Assembly: GCA_905221605.1 (NCBI GenBank)
Contig: CAJNDS010000032.1
Coordinates: 33,501-97,500 of the forward strand
Direction: 5' to 3'
Length of the DNA stretch: 64,000 nt
Source of the DNA: Symbiodinium natans
Taxonomy: Eukaryota; Sar; Dinophyceae; Suessiales; Symbiodiniaceae
Shown here: positions 41,171-52,394 of the stretch, piece by piece
How the letters are laid out: every line of letters begins with the position of its first letter
How positions within the stretch are numbered: the stretch's first letter is position 1
The notes under the pieces: generated by a model
The model's input: the letters and a program-made list of their open reading frames with translations, nothing else
Told to the model about the DNA's origin: nothing
The model's database searches: none
Translations under genes and position numbers: made by a program

Positions 41171-42529
41171 CAAAGACTGAATAGCATCACCCCTCGGCCG
41201 GGTCGCGGCCACTGTGGCCACCGCAGTCGTGACATGTCGTTGCCGAGCATCTCGAGTCCAAGGCCGAAGGCAGTGTGTTCTGATTGTCTCGGCCTCGAGT
41301 AATGTGTCCAACACAGAAGACTTGCCTGCAGAGACACTTGGCACCCGATAGCCAGTGCACGGGTCCACGGATATCTGAACGGCGTCGGACACGTCACACG
41401 ATCGGATGGCCAGCAGTGATTACGAACTCGACGTGGGAAAGCATGCAGCGTCCATGCAGCAGCAAAACGGATGCCCGGTGATGAACATCAACGTGTTCAG
41501 TCATGTTCCAACGTTTCAGTTTGACCTCAGTTAATGACAGCTTGGTGAAGCGCACTGGAGGTTTGCCAAGATGGCAAGTCCATGGGCTTTGGCAGTCCAG
41601 AAGTGGAGGCCAGCTGGTCATGAAGATGCAGCAGTCATGCAGCGTGTATTGGATGATGGTTTTCTGCGCATGGCAGGAGCTTCGGACATCTATACGTCTT
41701 GATCTAAGCGTTCCTGGCTTCCCGCGCCTTGTGATGTTGCTCGCGTCGGTCTGCGCTCTCCGAAAGAGACACCAACGCCATACCCTGTTTCCGGGGCATG
41801 CGTTTCAACAAGCTGCAAGGTGAGTCTGGACGCCTGAGTGTCGAACTTAGTGCGTTTTTCAAGCCACGTGAAGGAGTTGGGCGATGTCGCTTGCAGTCAC
41901 TCTGCGCTTTCTGACTGGCAGGTGGGCCATTTCACAATTGTGTGTCAAGCAGGTGGGTGCAGGGTGACATCAGTGTGACGTAAGTTCGGCAGTTCACATG
42001 CTGTTTTTAGAGTCCTTCTGGCTGCCAAAGTTATCGCATGCTAACACTGAATTCAAGCCCCGTCTTTATGACTGACAAACCTCGCAAGAAGGGAAGCTTT
42101 TTTGTCTGAGTCTGAGCCGTGTTTGTGCCCTTTCGGCAAGCACTACGGCACTGTGCTGTGCTGTACAAGCGACACTGAACACAACACAACCATTGTTTGG
42201 TTGCAGCTCCTCGGCGGTGCAAAGTGCACCAGCTGTGCCAGGCTCAGTGTGTGATTTGAACACCTGCTGTGCAGTGTTCGGTATTGTTGAGCTGCAGATA
42301 GAACTGCAAGCCTTTCGTGCGAGCAGCTTGGAATGTGGCAGTGTCGGGAGTCTGAAGTTGGCAATGCAGCCAGGATCATCGCATGGGGGTGAGGTGTGGG
42401 TGTAGGCTGGCGCTGGAGTCATCTGAAATTGGGTAGGAGGGACGGTGGGGGTGGCGAGAGCGGCAAAGACGAGTGAGAGCGCTGGGAGGTTCTGGCCTTT
42501 TTTGAAGAATTTCTGATTAATTTTTTGCC
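41171..42529. other. No gene firmly supported
   Basis: A reading near 41570-41585 (DGKSMGFG) resembles part of an RNA-recognition motif but lacks the rest of the domain. 42296-42405 reads IELQAFRASSLECGSVGSLK after GCTGCAG and may be an exon. Confidence 0.3.
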
Positions 42530-42808
42530 ATGATACTGCACATCACGGCCATAGATTCCTGTATTGAATTGCTCTCACTTGTGCCAAGCAAAGTGGTCAA
42601 CACAGCTACGAATCACAATATTCGCCCTGTGACCCCCCTTCGAAGGCCAGACGTTTGTCGGGAGCACTATGTTCTTTGTGTCGGGGCCGAGGCTATCCCG
42701 TCCGTCGCCAGCTCCTCCGTTTCCTTTGCCCCTTCTGCCGGGACCTTACTAGACGATGTCTGTGTGATGGATGATGGGACGCTGGAAATTCTAGGCCGAG
42801 GCGGTTAG
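42530..42808 (+). CDS. Small ORF, unidentified
   Basis: 92 codons from ATG to TAG, including IRPVTPLRRPDVCREHYVLC and LLDDVCVMDDGTLEILGRGG. Protein-like make-up at its C-terminal end. It could be a short gene or a terminal exon. Confidence 0.35.
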   Translation: MILHITAIDSCIELLSLVPSKVVNTATNHNIRPVTPLRRPDVCREHYVLCVGAEAIPSVASSSVSFAPSAGTLLDDVCVMDDGTLEILGRGG

Positions 42809-42889
42809 CGGTGCTGCGGGTGCAAAGGCTTGGCAGCTAGACCGCGTGTGCTTCTCATGCCCGGTGATGCTGCAAGGTGTGTATGCGTG

Positions 42890-42891
42890 TG

Positions 42892-42922
<31 letters not shown>

Positions 42923-43440
42923 CGCTTATTCAAGTTGAGTTTAAGTTTGTTGAATATCACGAAAGCTAGCTCCTTGGAGCTCGCGAGAGTTGTCGTTTAC
43001 AAGAATTCTCTCCAGTGTTCAGCTGGGTCAACAAGCGACCCCGACCCTTAAGTGGTATGAAAATCAAAGGGATAAAGGGCTGTGGAGGGGGGGGGGTGGG
43101 GGCCCCCCCCTCCCCCCCTTAAAGGATGACAGAATCAATCTTAAGGTGTCCCCCCTCCCCCCCCCCCCTTTCAGGGTCGCCTTAATTGATTTCTGGGGAG
43201 GGGGGGGGGGGCCCCCCCCCCCCTTTTTCCCCCCCCCCCCCCCTCCCCCTTTTCAGGCCCTGCTGTCGACCTGTACTGCGCCCGCACTTCTCCTGCCTGA
43301 CTCAAAAAAAGCTTGTCAGCCGCGCTTCTAGCTTTCGTGGCCCCGATCTCAAGTCTGTACATAATATAGACTATATATATACATATATATATATATATGC
43401 ATATATATATATATGTATATGCATATATATATATATAGAC
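42890..43440. repeat. Simple-repeat block: TG, G/C runs, TA
   Basis: (TG)n at 42895-42921. From 43084 to 43254 long G runs are followed by C runs twice (GGGGG then CCCCCCC near 43100, and G13-C13-like near 43200), potentially self-pairing. (TA)n with ATGCATAT interruptions at 43369-43438. The run lengths are probably unreliable. Confidence 0.9.
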
Positions 43441-43464
43441 GACGTACTGCGATGTCGGTATTCG

Positions 43465-43733
43465 GGTATACGCAATCTGGGAAATCGGTGTTTCTCGCAT
43501 TTAGTTGTCAAAGTCTCTGATCGCCTTGTGCTTCTCAAGTCCCTCGCTGACACTGCAAGGAGATTGTCAGTACTTGTACTTGGTTGAACATTGCCGGCAT
43601 GGCTGTGAATGTAATGCCTCTGGCTTTGTTCCAGGTGAGCCGGCCGGAGAGAAACAAGATCCCGACAGCTGAGCAAGCGAGGCTGGCTACGGGAAGCCTT
43701 GGCGGTGCCATGCCATTTTCTTTGCTTATGTGA
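43465..43733 (+). CDS. 3' exons of an unidentified gene
   Basis: Terminal exon 43635-43733 after TTCCAG: VSRPERNKIPTAEQARLATG, SLGGAMPFSLLM and a TGA stop, exactly 33 codons. Upstream, about 43470-43560 reads HLVVKVSDRLVLLKSLADTA. The last exon is convincing; the rest of the gene must lie upstream, across the simple repeats. Confidence 0.5.
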
Positions 43734-43921
43734 AGGAGCCTCCGATTAGTTGTGCAAGGACCCTTGCCGTGTTTTGTCTCCACATGCTAGCTTCTGTCAC
43801 CACTGTTCGAGAGTTTTTCTTTCAAGGTTTCGGGTTCCCGAAGGCTTCATAGCCTCGACTTGTCCCCAACTTCTCCCAAACTCATCCTTGAAAGCCACTG
43901 AGACTCAAGAGCTCGGTTGCC

Positions 43922-44640
43922 ATGAAAGTTTCACAAAGGCTTGGGACTGAGGCAGAGGACAGCAAGCCAATGAGGACAGAAAGCCTTAGCTTGTCACAGC
44001 TTTTCTCGGTTGGCAGGGATCCGGCGAATATGAAGCTCCCGTCCTTGCCCAAGCTGTTGATACGGCGCATACTTTGTTTAGTGCACCAAGTCATTTACTG
44101 CAGACTTCGATTTCAATGAGGGTGCTTGTTTGCCTGATTTGCCTCTGAGTTACTTGCAATCATGCACAGTACATGTGATCTCTTTCCTTGTCAGGGACCC
44201 GCTGCCAGCACCACTGCGCGAGTCAATCATTATTGACAGGCCGCGGGAGTTCACGCTTGGTGACACCTCACAAAACCACTCCAACATACTCCGAAAACCT
44301 TAGCGGAATCTGGTGCGGACTTTTGCTAAGTAAGTTCTCTGCTGCGCCCAGGGATGAACTACCACCACTTCCGAAGGCCCAGTCGGTGCTGGAAAGGCCA
44401 CGCTCGCACTTTAAGTCGATCATCAGGCTCGTGTCATCACATGTTCTGAATTGTTGCGATTGTTTTGGAGCATGGTGCAGGTATGCCAGGTATGCATCAA
44501 TTTTCTGACCGCGTTTGACAGTCGTCGAGCAGACAAACGACTTTGTCTTTCACAGTGTCTCAGTGCCAGGCTGCTGCAACCGGAGAAGCAAGAGGCTGCT
44601 GGGACTCAGAGTTTAGAGTTGGGGTTTTTCCGTCTTGAGT
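43922..44640 (+). CDS. Candidate multi-exon gene, unidentified
   Basis: Best exon: 44195-44302 after CTTGTCAG, reading DPLPAPLRESIIIDRPREFT and LGDTSQNHSNILRKP. Next, from 44351 after GCCCAG: DELPPLPKAQSVLERPRSHF. Others: 43922-44000 (MKVSQRLGTEAEDSKPMRTE) and 44559-44640 after TTCACAG (CLSARLLQPEKQEAAG). Plus strand throughout. Family unknown. Confidence 0.45.
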
Positions 44641-44967
44641 CCAGAGTCCAGAGCGTGCCTTGTGATTCCCAAATCCGAACCCTAAACGCTGAACCCATTG
44701 GTATGTCCACATTGAAGCCAGATTGTCCCGCTCAATGCTAGACGGAGATGCCTTGATACATTGTTGGCTGGCAACCTGCCACGCGCAGTTGCGGCTGGCT
44801 TGCCAGATGAACGGCCAGACGAAGGACACCGGCAGACTTTTCCTTGAAAAGGCGACTTTGGACTTGACAGGTTTGATTCCCTGCACCTCCATGCACCTCC
44901 CACCTGTGGCAACTTCTTTCTTATGAGAGATGGTCTGCACTACTTTCAGCATGTGATTTTGCTCCAG
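44641..44967. other. Possible exon, otherwise nothing
   Basis: 44790-44862 may read LRLACQMNGQTKDTGRLFLE. AACCCTAAACGCTGAACCC near 44678 is a single telomere-like scrap. Confidence 0.25.
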
Positions 44968-45084
44968 GTTGCCAGAGGCACGTCTCACAAGGTCAATGGA
45001 ACCAATGGGACCCACGGGACCAATGGGACCAATGGCAAGGTGGAGGCAGGGCACAAGAAAGTGTTGCTTATACATGCCACGAAA
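44968..45084 (+). CDS. Exon with Asn-Gly-Thr repeats, unidentified
   Basis: Exactly 39 codons between TGCTCCAG and donor GTTAGC: VARGTSHKVNGTNGTHGTNG, then TNGKVEAGHKKVLLIHATK. The four NGT triplets come from tandem AATGGGACC copies and would be N-glycosylation sites only if the protein is secreted, which is not shown. Confidence 0.5.
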
Positions 45085-45860
45085 GTTAGCACTTGTTGCT
45101 TTTGTTTTGCCAGCTCTCACGCTCTTTCTCCTCGTCCGTCCCCTCCCTCCCCCCCCCTCCCCCCCTCCCCCCTCCCCCTCTCCCCCTACCCCCACAGGCA
45201 CACACCTTCCCCATACCTCTGTCTCCGTCCTCCCTCCTTGCCTTCCTCCTCCTCCCTCCCGTCCCCGTCCCGCACAGCACCAAACAAGTAGTGCGTCGAT
45301 CCCTCCCTAACAGCCGGTAACACTCTGGTCGGTGCTGATTCAGTCTTCGTCATCCATTGTGATCCATTGTGATGAGATGCCAAAGGCCTTGCAAAGCAGA
45401 TTGGAACCCCATTGTGGCTTGTAAGATCAGGGTAGCATGTTTTCTTTTTCAATGGTGGTGGCATCTTGTGGCAGCCTCCCTGAAGGCCGACCGGCTTGCC
45501 CAGACCAACGGAAATGGAACAGTCGTTGCACTGCTTCAGGAGTAGATGTTCCGTGGGCAATCGGCAGACGGTTCTCGGCACAGCAGGTTCGATTGGTTGG
45601 TTGTTTGGAGGTGACCTTTAGTTGGGAGATGTTGGACTTGATAATCGTACGCAGTGCTCGACCTGCCTGACGAACTGCTTCGTTCCAGAACCTTGTCCAT
45701 GAGAAAAGGTACACATCATGAGGCTGGATGAAGCCCTGCATGCAATCGAGATGCTCAGAAGAGGGGGAGATCCCCTCCTCATGGCGTGTATCAAACATAG
45801 AGGCGAACTCCTCTTATCGCGCTGCTGTGATGAACGGCGGGTGTCACCAGAAGCCATGAG
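45085..45860. other. Pyrimidine-rich tract and spacer
   Basis: 45138-45270 is almost entirely C and T (CCCTCCCCCCCC and similar). A 123-codon minus-strand ORF (45427-45798) is open and fairly protein-like (IQPHDVYLFSWTRFWNEAVR), but no splice sites or family support it. Confidence 0.4.
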
Positions 45861-46403
45861 GTGCTTTGCAAGCAACAGGCCTGTTTGAGCTGCGCCTTTG
45901 TTCCCTCAGAACATGATTTAGCAAGTGTTGCGTCTGATACTTCCTTCGTGATTGCAATGTGCAAGCGTTTCTGCATAGATATGCATTCTGGGCATGCACT
46001 TGTTTGGATATGTGTACTGACCTGTGCAAATCAGGCCTGGCCATGTGAATCCAACATGGCAAGTCAAAAGAGGTCGCTCATTTGGCGACTTCAGACTGTT
46101 ATGACTGTTGCAGATGCAGCACTCTTTTCCCACCGTGCTCGTGATGTCCAGTGCAGGTAAGACCACTCGCAGTGAGCTTGCTCTTGCCAATTGCTGGATA
46201 CAATCACTGTCGGTGCCAAGGCAGTCATGCATAACTCAGTTGCCGTCTCCAAGTACTACATCAGTTTGTTGGTAAAATCTCAGCGGGCAAGCGTGTGGTA
46301 CAGGAGCAAGCCCAAGAATTCTTTGGTTGCGCAGTTCCGTTTCTGTATGTTTCTGTGCCAGCAGCGACCACGGCATCGCCTCCTCAGGGCAGCAGGCTTC
46401 TGA
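45861..46403 (+). CDS. 3' exons of an unidentified gene
   Basis: A reading ending at 46156 with donor GTAAGA gives MASQKRSLIWRLQTVMTVAD and AALFSHRARDVQC. The last exon, about 46190-46403, reads GAKAVMHNSVAVSKYYISLL, VKSQRASVWYRSKPKNSLVA and QFRFCMFLCQQRPRHRLLRA before a TGA stop. Both are good coding text. Its stop faces the stop of the minus-strand exon at 46503, so the two genes converge. Confidence 0.5.
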
Positions 46404-46502
46404 TAAAGCTCATGCCACGTACGCCTTAGATGATTTAGATTCCTCAAATGCTAAGAGTACAATGTCACAACGTTCTCGGTATCCGAACTGGTAGAGGGTG
46501 CG

Positions 46503-46683
46503 TCAGTGAGGTGGTTCTGGAATGATTCTTGAGCGTGGTACGTTGAAATTGCAGTCAATGCCGAGCAGGTTGTGGCCCACAAAAAGGAGCAGAACCGCAT
46601 CTATGTGATTTGATGGAGCATGATGGAACTTCGTTGCAAGAAATTCTTTCAGGCGCTCTGGCACAACACGATTAGGGTTCAAC
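46503..46683 (-). CDS. Terminal exon of a minus-strand gene, possibly a RAWUL-type ubiquitin-like fold
   Basis: On the minus strand, after TCTCCATGCCAG, the reading is LNPNRVVPERLKEFLATKFH, HAPSNHIDAVLLLFVGHNLL and GIDCNFNVPRSRIIPEPPH, then a stop. The pattern (hydrophobic)-x2-LKxFLxxK-x7-IDxVLLLF-x-GHxL resembles the ubiquitin-like RAWUL fold of PCGF/RING1-family proteins, but I saw no RING finger upstream, and the match is by pattern only. Upstream exons on this strand are not settled; 46684-47290 holds a 203-codon minus-strand ORF that may contain some. Confidence 0.5.
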
Positions 46684-47782
46684 TGGCATGGAGAAACCGA
46701 CACTTATCACAAGAGATCGGAAAAGTTTGCAAGGTGTAGTCAGTTTTGTTTCCCCCCCTAGTTGATTGGGGTGGGCTGGCCCTTGAGTTCTCTTGCAAAT
46801 TCCTTTGAAGTTGCAAAAGGAGCAGGGAGGAAGAGCAAACACCATGTTTTGGTGGATGTGTGGTTCTAGGCAGGACACGTCCAGTGGGGCACGCTGAGTG
46901 CGCATCCTCGCGCGAATGCGGCAGCTGAAGCGGAACTACACCGCTGCTCTGCGGCCAGGCCAGCATGAGTCGGGTAGCCAATCCCGGCAGTGCAAGGCGA
47001 TGTCTTGTTTTGACTAGTTTCGACGTTCTTCGCGATCTCGGATCATCAGACCAGAACTGAACTCCGTCTGCCACATCCAAGAAACGTGAACAAATCGCTT
47101 TCATGGTGTTTTTGGGACCCAAAACTTCTCCAAAACAAGCACAGAGCGGGCAAACATATTTGCCGAGATCCAGTATATTAAAACTCGACTGTTTCCTCAT
47201 TTCTGGTGACTCTTGACTCGTGCTGTCCTGCTTTCTGACTGTCGAGCCCACGCAGTTTTCTCGATTCATTTTTCCCAAAGAACCGGTCACTGGGGAGTCT
47301 CAACTTTCCTGTGGATGGTCTTTTTTCTGACAATGCTGGAAGTTCCGAGACCTACAGAAGTGACACGCTGGATGACATGATTTGCCTGTGCTGTGCCTCG
47401 CGAGTGCAGTGTCAGCAAAGGGAGAAAGAACAACAGCACATGTTTTGCTGCACTTCAAATCCACTTCTGTATGCGGCTAAGTAAATGTTTGCCTCTGTGA
47501 TGCACCAATCGACTTGTCTTGGCAGGTGAGTGTTCGACGGATGACCAGGTCAGGCTCGCTTCAGGTGATCTTTCCGACGTTCGGTAGTTGTGTCGCTGAA
47601 AGCAACGATTTGCCTTTCATTGGAACCGAGCACTAGCCGCTGCTAGCCCGCAGCGCATTTCGACGCGCAGACATCCTACATGACAGGAGACAACTGAAGC
47701 ATGTGTGTTTTCTTCTGGTTTTGGCAGCTTGCCCTGATTGGGGTATAATTTGAAGAGTCTCCTTCACATGGCGTGTTTGCAG
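46684..47782. other. Possible upstream exons of the minus-strand gene; otherwise nothing
   Basis: Minus-strand ORF 46679-47290 includes KYVCPLCACFGEVLGPKNTM and FLDVADGVQFWSDDPRSRR. 47300-47780 shows no supported feature. Confidence 0.3.
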
Positions 47783-48090
47783 ATGAATGCATCTCCGCAC
47801 CGGACGCCGTTGCGTGTACCTCGAATGCCCAACTTGGACCAGGCGTGAACGTTGCAGTATGCAGCAATCGTCCACTGTCGTCCGATCGGGCCGAATCCGG
47901 CAGGACACGACAGAGCAGCGATGCATTGCAACCCCAGCCAGGCCAGGTTTCAAAAGAGGGCTTGAGGCGGCTTCGGAATTCGGGGCTCCCACGAAGCGCA
48001 GGCCTTGCAAAGCCCGCAGATCGCCGCGAGAGCAATCGAGGAGACGGCCGAAATCTGCTGAGTTTTTGTCAGTCTAATTGGTGTCGTTGA
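47783..48090 (+). CDS. Candidate exon, unidentified
   Basis: After GTTTGCAG the plus strand is open for ~100 codons: ECISAPDAVACTSNAQLGPG, VNVAVCSNRPLSSDRAESGR, SKEGLRRLRNSGLPRSAGLA. Polar and unordered. Minus-strand ORFs overlap fully, so strand is probable, not certain. Confidence 0.35.
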
Positions 48091-48359
48091 TCGTTGGCAT
48101 CGCTTACAGCATCTTGACCTCTGCTTCCAAGTCAGGATTCTCGTCGAGCGTGTGCAGTGGCCTTAGTGGCCTTAGTGAAGTCTTCTACCACAAGAGATGC
48201 ATCGTGCAGTTGGAAGTGCAACGCCCATCAGAGCCTGCTTCTTGGAACGTGCCAAGAACAACCAAACTGACATCCTGACGGTCCTAACGCTTCATTTCGC
48301 TAAGCTCCGAGGAATACATTGCCGTCCTTCCTGGTTTGCAGTTTATGCAGTCTTCTGTC

Positions 48360-48630
48360 CTTGGCCTCCGATATGACCTTGCCCCTGTGCCTGGCCGTGC
48401 TCTCGCCCTTCGACTTCCCCGCTGCAGTGTGCGGACTGGGAAGAGCACGGCCCTGTACAATGACGTGCTTATGGCACAACAGTCCAGATGTTAAGTTTGA
48501 CGTTTTCGGAGTCGTCCTGCGCTTGCAAAGGTCATGGACAGAACTGGTGGCGTCACAGGCCACGACAAAGCTGTCCCGTTCCATGGAGTCATGTCGCAGT
48601 TTCGTTCTGATGTTTGAATTCAATCTTTAA
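48360..48630 (+). CDS. Candidate exon, unidentified
   Basis: Reads MTLPLCLAVLSPFDFPAAVC, WHNSPDVKFDVFGVVLRLQR and SWTELVASQATTKLSRSMES to a stop. A 107-codon minus-strand ORF overlaps it. Confidence 0.35.
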
Positions 48631-48946
48631 TCTTTGCCCGTTGAGGGCACACCCTACAAAACCCCCTCGCCCTCGTGCTATGATTTTCTGAGCTTGTCCC
48701 CGCGACTGCGCTGCCTCTGTTTTCTCAATGAGCACCTCTAACGTACCATAGGGAATCTGCGCACGCGTCTTGTTTCACGTCTGGGCAGGAGCTGCGCCCA
48801 TCACCGAGCTCACCGCGAACGATGGGACCTCAGACTAGCTCACAATCCCAAATGGCACGGATGCATCATCTTAGACGAGCTTGGTTCCCCTGACTCGCCG
48901 AGACCTGGCTTTCGCATGCGCCCAACCACTCCACCAAGTCGTGCAG
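48631..48946. other. No gene seen
   Basis: No exon or motif supported in this stretch. Confidence 0.4.
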
Positions 48947-49102
48947 AGTGGCGCCGTGCGCCAGAAGAGTCAGAGCAGCTGTGAAGCACAAAGACGCAGT
49001 GCACCATAATGTAGCCTCAGTGTTGGACAGAGTCCTACAGACTAATGTAGGGAGGGAATTTTCTGGGCTTGATCGAAGAGTTGGAGATCTGAAACATGCT
49101 TG
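48947..49102 (+). CDS. Candidate exon, unidentified
   Basis: Between TCGTGCAG and donor GTGTCT: VAPCARRVRAAVKHKDAVHH, NVASVLDRVLQTNVGREFSG, LDRRVGDLKHAW. Helical and basic, good coding text with clear borders. Confidence 0.5.
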
Positions 49103-50993
49103 GTGTCTCCATTTCCTGACCTCCGCTCGCCAGAGTCTTGACGTTCAAGATTGAGAGCATGGCTCATTGGCTCATTTTGCTGATATCCTTGCGCGTTTGT
49201 CCAAACTGCCATGCAACATGCAACTCATGAGTCAGTGAGTCGCATTACGTGGGAAATGATGTGCTCCGAGGCCGGACATGAACGAAGGCTGGTGCATGTG
49301 TGAGCAGCTGTGACATGCACAGAGACTGCTTGTGCCATCGCAAAACTTAACAAACCACTTGATGGATCCTAAGCATGGAGCATGAAGCCTTGACAGTTGG
49401 TCAGGTCGATTGAGGCGCGAATTCTGTGAGATTCAGCAGATTGGCAAAGGCCCCGATGAAAAGAGTCTTTTGTTACAGCCATTGGGCATCACCAAGCAGC
49501 TTTCAGAGGATGAGCATTATGTGTTTTTTTTCTTTTAAGTTTCTGTTGCCTGCAACCGAATTGCAGCTGGCAAACAACGTAGCGAGAAACCTTCAGCAAA
49601 AGTACTGTCACAGTCTTTTCCTTGCAGTGCCAAAGGTTGAGTTGCTCCTTGTTGCAGATGCAGTTGAAAGGGGATGTGGTATTGGACCGGCTGGTCGGAT
49701 TGGGGGGGGTGGTTCCATTCTGGCAAAATCATACGTGATCCTTCTCAAGCCTTCGCTCTTGATGCCAGAAGTCCCTTAGAGTGCCATGAGAGACAGGCCA
49801 TGCGTGGAAAATGCTACGGCGGTTACACCAATTCTTATCTGGGAAAGGTTGACAGGGCCTGGCTTGCCAGTTCAAGAACAAGACTTGCGGTTTGTGTGGC
49901 CGCTTTTGAACATTTTGCATGTCGCTTGTCTTTCGACGTGTTTGCATCACAGCTTAACAACCAATGGCTCTGGACCAGGACGCTCTGTGATTTGTTCGAC
50001 TGTTTTGGTATGGTGTCGCTGCATTCTGGCAGGTCAATTCTCCACTGTCTACAAGGCTTGCAGTTCTTACAAGTCGTGTGGCACCACCTGCTCAAGCAAT
50101 GTTTAACAGCCTTGATCTCCAGTGCCCTCAACATCATTGATATTCGCGACTGGTGTGCAATGTCCCCTCGACATGAATACTGTAAGGAAGTCCTACGGTG
50201 GAACCCCACAATTTTTCAAGCCCCACCGAGCTTCCGGGGAACGGGACCTCATTGCTTGAATATGCTTGACTGCTTGACCCTGACATCAGATTGCGGCCCC
50301 AGTCGAACATCCGGGTGTGGCAGGTTGTTGAGCTTGGGGGAAGGTTCGGAAAGTGAGATTACATGATTACATCCTGATCTGCTCCTGACGCTTGTCGGGT
50401 GGAGAGGCCGAAGCGAATGATGTTGCATTAACATCTTTACTACGGAGTTTAAGAGTGACAGGTGATTTTTCACCTTCAGAACACGACAATGTGTTTCAGT
50501 TCTTCTCCGACATAGCCCCTCCGCATCGCACAGTGTCAACCTGCCAAAGCAAGCCTGCAGCACCCCGTCGACATTCTGAAGTTCGTGTCCTCGTCACATG
50601 AGTCCAGCTACAAGCTGCTACGGGTAATTGGCGCACTGATTCTAGCTCTTTGCTCATCCACTCAGCTGCTGTTCCCAGGCTCAGAATCGTGTGGACAGGT
50701 GCAATTACGCAGCCGGCTTGCCCAGTACGATTTTGACGCAGATCTTGCAATGCCAGCAGCTCCAAGTTGTTTGGCGCCTGCTGGTGGAGAACGAATCAAG
50801 CCCTGAAGCTACCCATACCCATTGCATGACATTGCTGCCTCTTTCTGTCGCAGCATTTGCTCAGTGCAGTAATCAGGAGCCGTTGTGTTTATCAAAAGCG
50901 GCATTAAACAGTAAGCAGTGTTGATACGCTGGGTCAACTTTCGCGGTATCTCTGCCTAGCTTCAGAGCTTGCCTCTAGCCATACCCAGACGAC
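49103..50993 (+). other. Region with several weak exon candidates
   Basis: 49587-49620 (LANNVARNLQQK), 49660-49707 after GTTGCAG (MQLKGDVVLDRLVGLG), 50420-50520 (RSLRVTGDFSPSEHDNVFQF) and 50699-50760 after TGGACAG (VQLRSRLAQYDFDADLAMPA). A 230-codon plus-strand ORF (49674-50366) is open without motifs. GQFSTVYKA at about 50029-50055 looks like a kinase glycine loop but stands alone. Confidence 0.35.
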
Positions 50994-51460
50994 ATGTCAT
51001 TGTCCAGACAACCAGATGACTTGATAAAGAGAAAGCTAATCCGCATCTCTCAGGGCCGTGCCATGCCACCCGCGGATGCCATGGCATCGCATGATCTGGA
51101 GGCCACGGTTCACGCATGGACTTTTGAGGAGTGTGGTGAGTTTCATGGCATTCTCGCACCAACAAGCATGTCCCTCCCACTGTGATTTGCTTCTGCGGGC
51201 TGCACGCTTCTTGCAGGCATGCACTGCTGTGGTCCCTATGGATCGGCTGTGCAGCGCAGCACGCAGCGCAGCACGCAGCGCACCACGTGGTGCAGCGCGG
51301 CAATTCCTCGTTGAGGCCTGTCACATGTTGCGGTTCGGTATCGTGACCCTGGAGCGCTGGTTGTCTTGCGACATATACAAACTTGCATCAGGCCCGAACA
51401 GCTGGCTTTCGTCGAGGCGGGTTGCCACGGTGGCATACGGTGGTCATAATCATGAATGAT
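50994..51460 (+). CDS. Candidate gene start, unidentified
   Basis: From ATG 50994: MSLSRQPDDLIKRKLIRISQ, GRAMPPADAMASHDLEATVH, AWTFEECG, then donor GTGAGT at about 51136. The next reading, from about 51220, gives QFLVEACHMLRFGIVTLERW and LSCDIYKLASGPNSWLSS after an imperfect GCAGCGCAGCAC repeat. Family unknown. Confidence 0.45.
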
Positions 51461-51724
51461 GTCTTCTATCTTTGGCATGAGAACTTTGATGAAATCTGGA
51501 AAGAGAATCGCAAACGAGATTGGCGCATTTGACCTTGATTTCATGTAGGACCATTGGCATTTCGGCGCGGCGCAGGCTGCACAGGCTGCTATGGGACACC
51601 GAAAGGTTTTTTTAAATATTGACACATCTTTTCAAGTGCACTGACCAGGTCTTCTACGAGTTGCCACAGCTGATAGGCGCAGTCAACTTGTCATGATTGA
51701 CATCTCGCAATCCCGGAGCGTTCA

Positions 51725-51930
51725 GTGGGGGCTGGAGTATACAAGTCTTTCAACCGGGAGCAGACAGCTAGAGTTTCAATGGTCGCTGCTTTGCACTTTG
51801 CAGGCCCACGCTTTTACCGTGATGGCCGTCAGCTGCAGAGCATGGAGCTCGCCCTGCAAGAGAATTGGGATTTCCCCGTTGGTACTAGACGCTTGCCTCT
51901 GTGCGCTCATGCCATTTTTTTCTGCTTTTT
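51725..51930 (+). CDS. Candidate exon, unidentified
   Basis: Reads VYKSFNREQTARVSMVAALH, FAGPRFYRDGRQLQSMELAL, QENWDFPVGTRRLPLCAHA on the plus strand. Good coding text; the right border is unclear. May continue the gene at 50994. Confidence 0.45.
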
Positions 51931-52394
51931 AGTTCAGAGGTTCTTGGAGTGCCTACCCGAAAAATCGTACACCCCGACCCCTGACAATCCCGCACAGAAT
52001 CCTGCAAAGGTTCCTGCAGGGATGCTCTTCAGACACTCTTCAGATACTCTTGCATAGAATCCTGCTCAGTATTCTTGGGGTGCCACACCAAGATATCTCT
52101 AATCCCATTCGGCAGAGTATCCCTCGAGTGCCAATTTAGAGATCCAGGCATCGTGCTTATTGTTTTTGTTTGGGATGTTTGAAGGAAGTCAGACGCACTT
52201 CCCCGCTGTGCAGCGAAGGTCTTGGTTTTCAAAGCATACTTTTCCCAGACGCCTTTGGAAGCGGCGCCTTATCTTCTGCAACTTGGCACGGGAAGGTCCT
52301 TCGTTTTCGTTGATGCATGGATGGATGTCGTGATGGATGGCGTGATGCACAGCGTGATGCATGTCGTGGTACCTGGTAGTTGTATGTTTAAAGG
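51931..52394. other. No gene; GATG-rich patch
   Basis: 52310-52370 repeats GATGCATGGATGGATGTCGTG variants. Nothing else supported. Confidence 0.4.

Noticed and set aside
41565-41595. RNA-recognition-motif-like text DGKSMGFG
   Set aside because: The other conserved strands of the domain are missing on either side, and two other frames are equally open.
50029-50060. Protein-kinase glycine-loop text GQFSTVYKA
   Set aside because: No lysine strand, HRD or DFG motif was found in the following 1.5 kb in any plus-strand frame, so a chance match is likelier.
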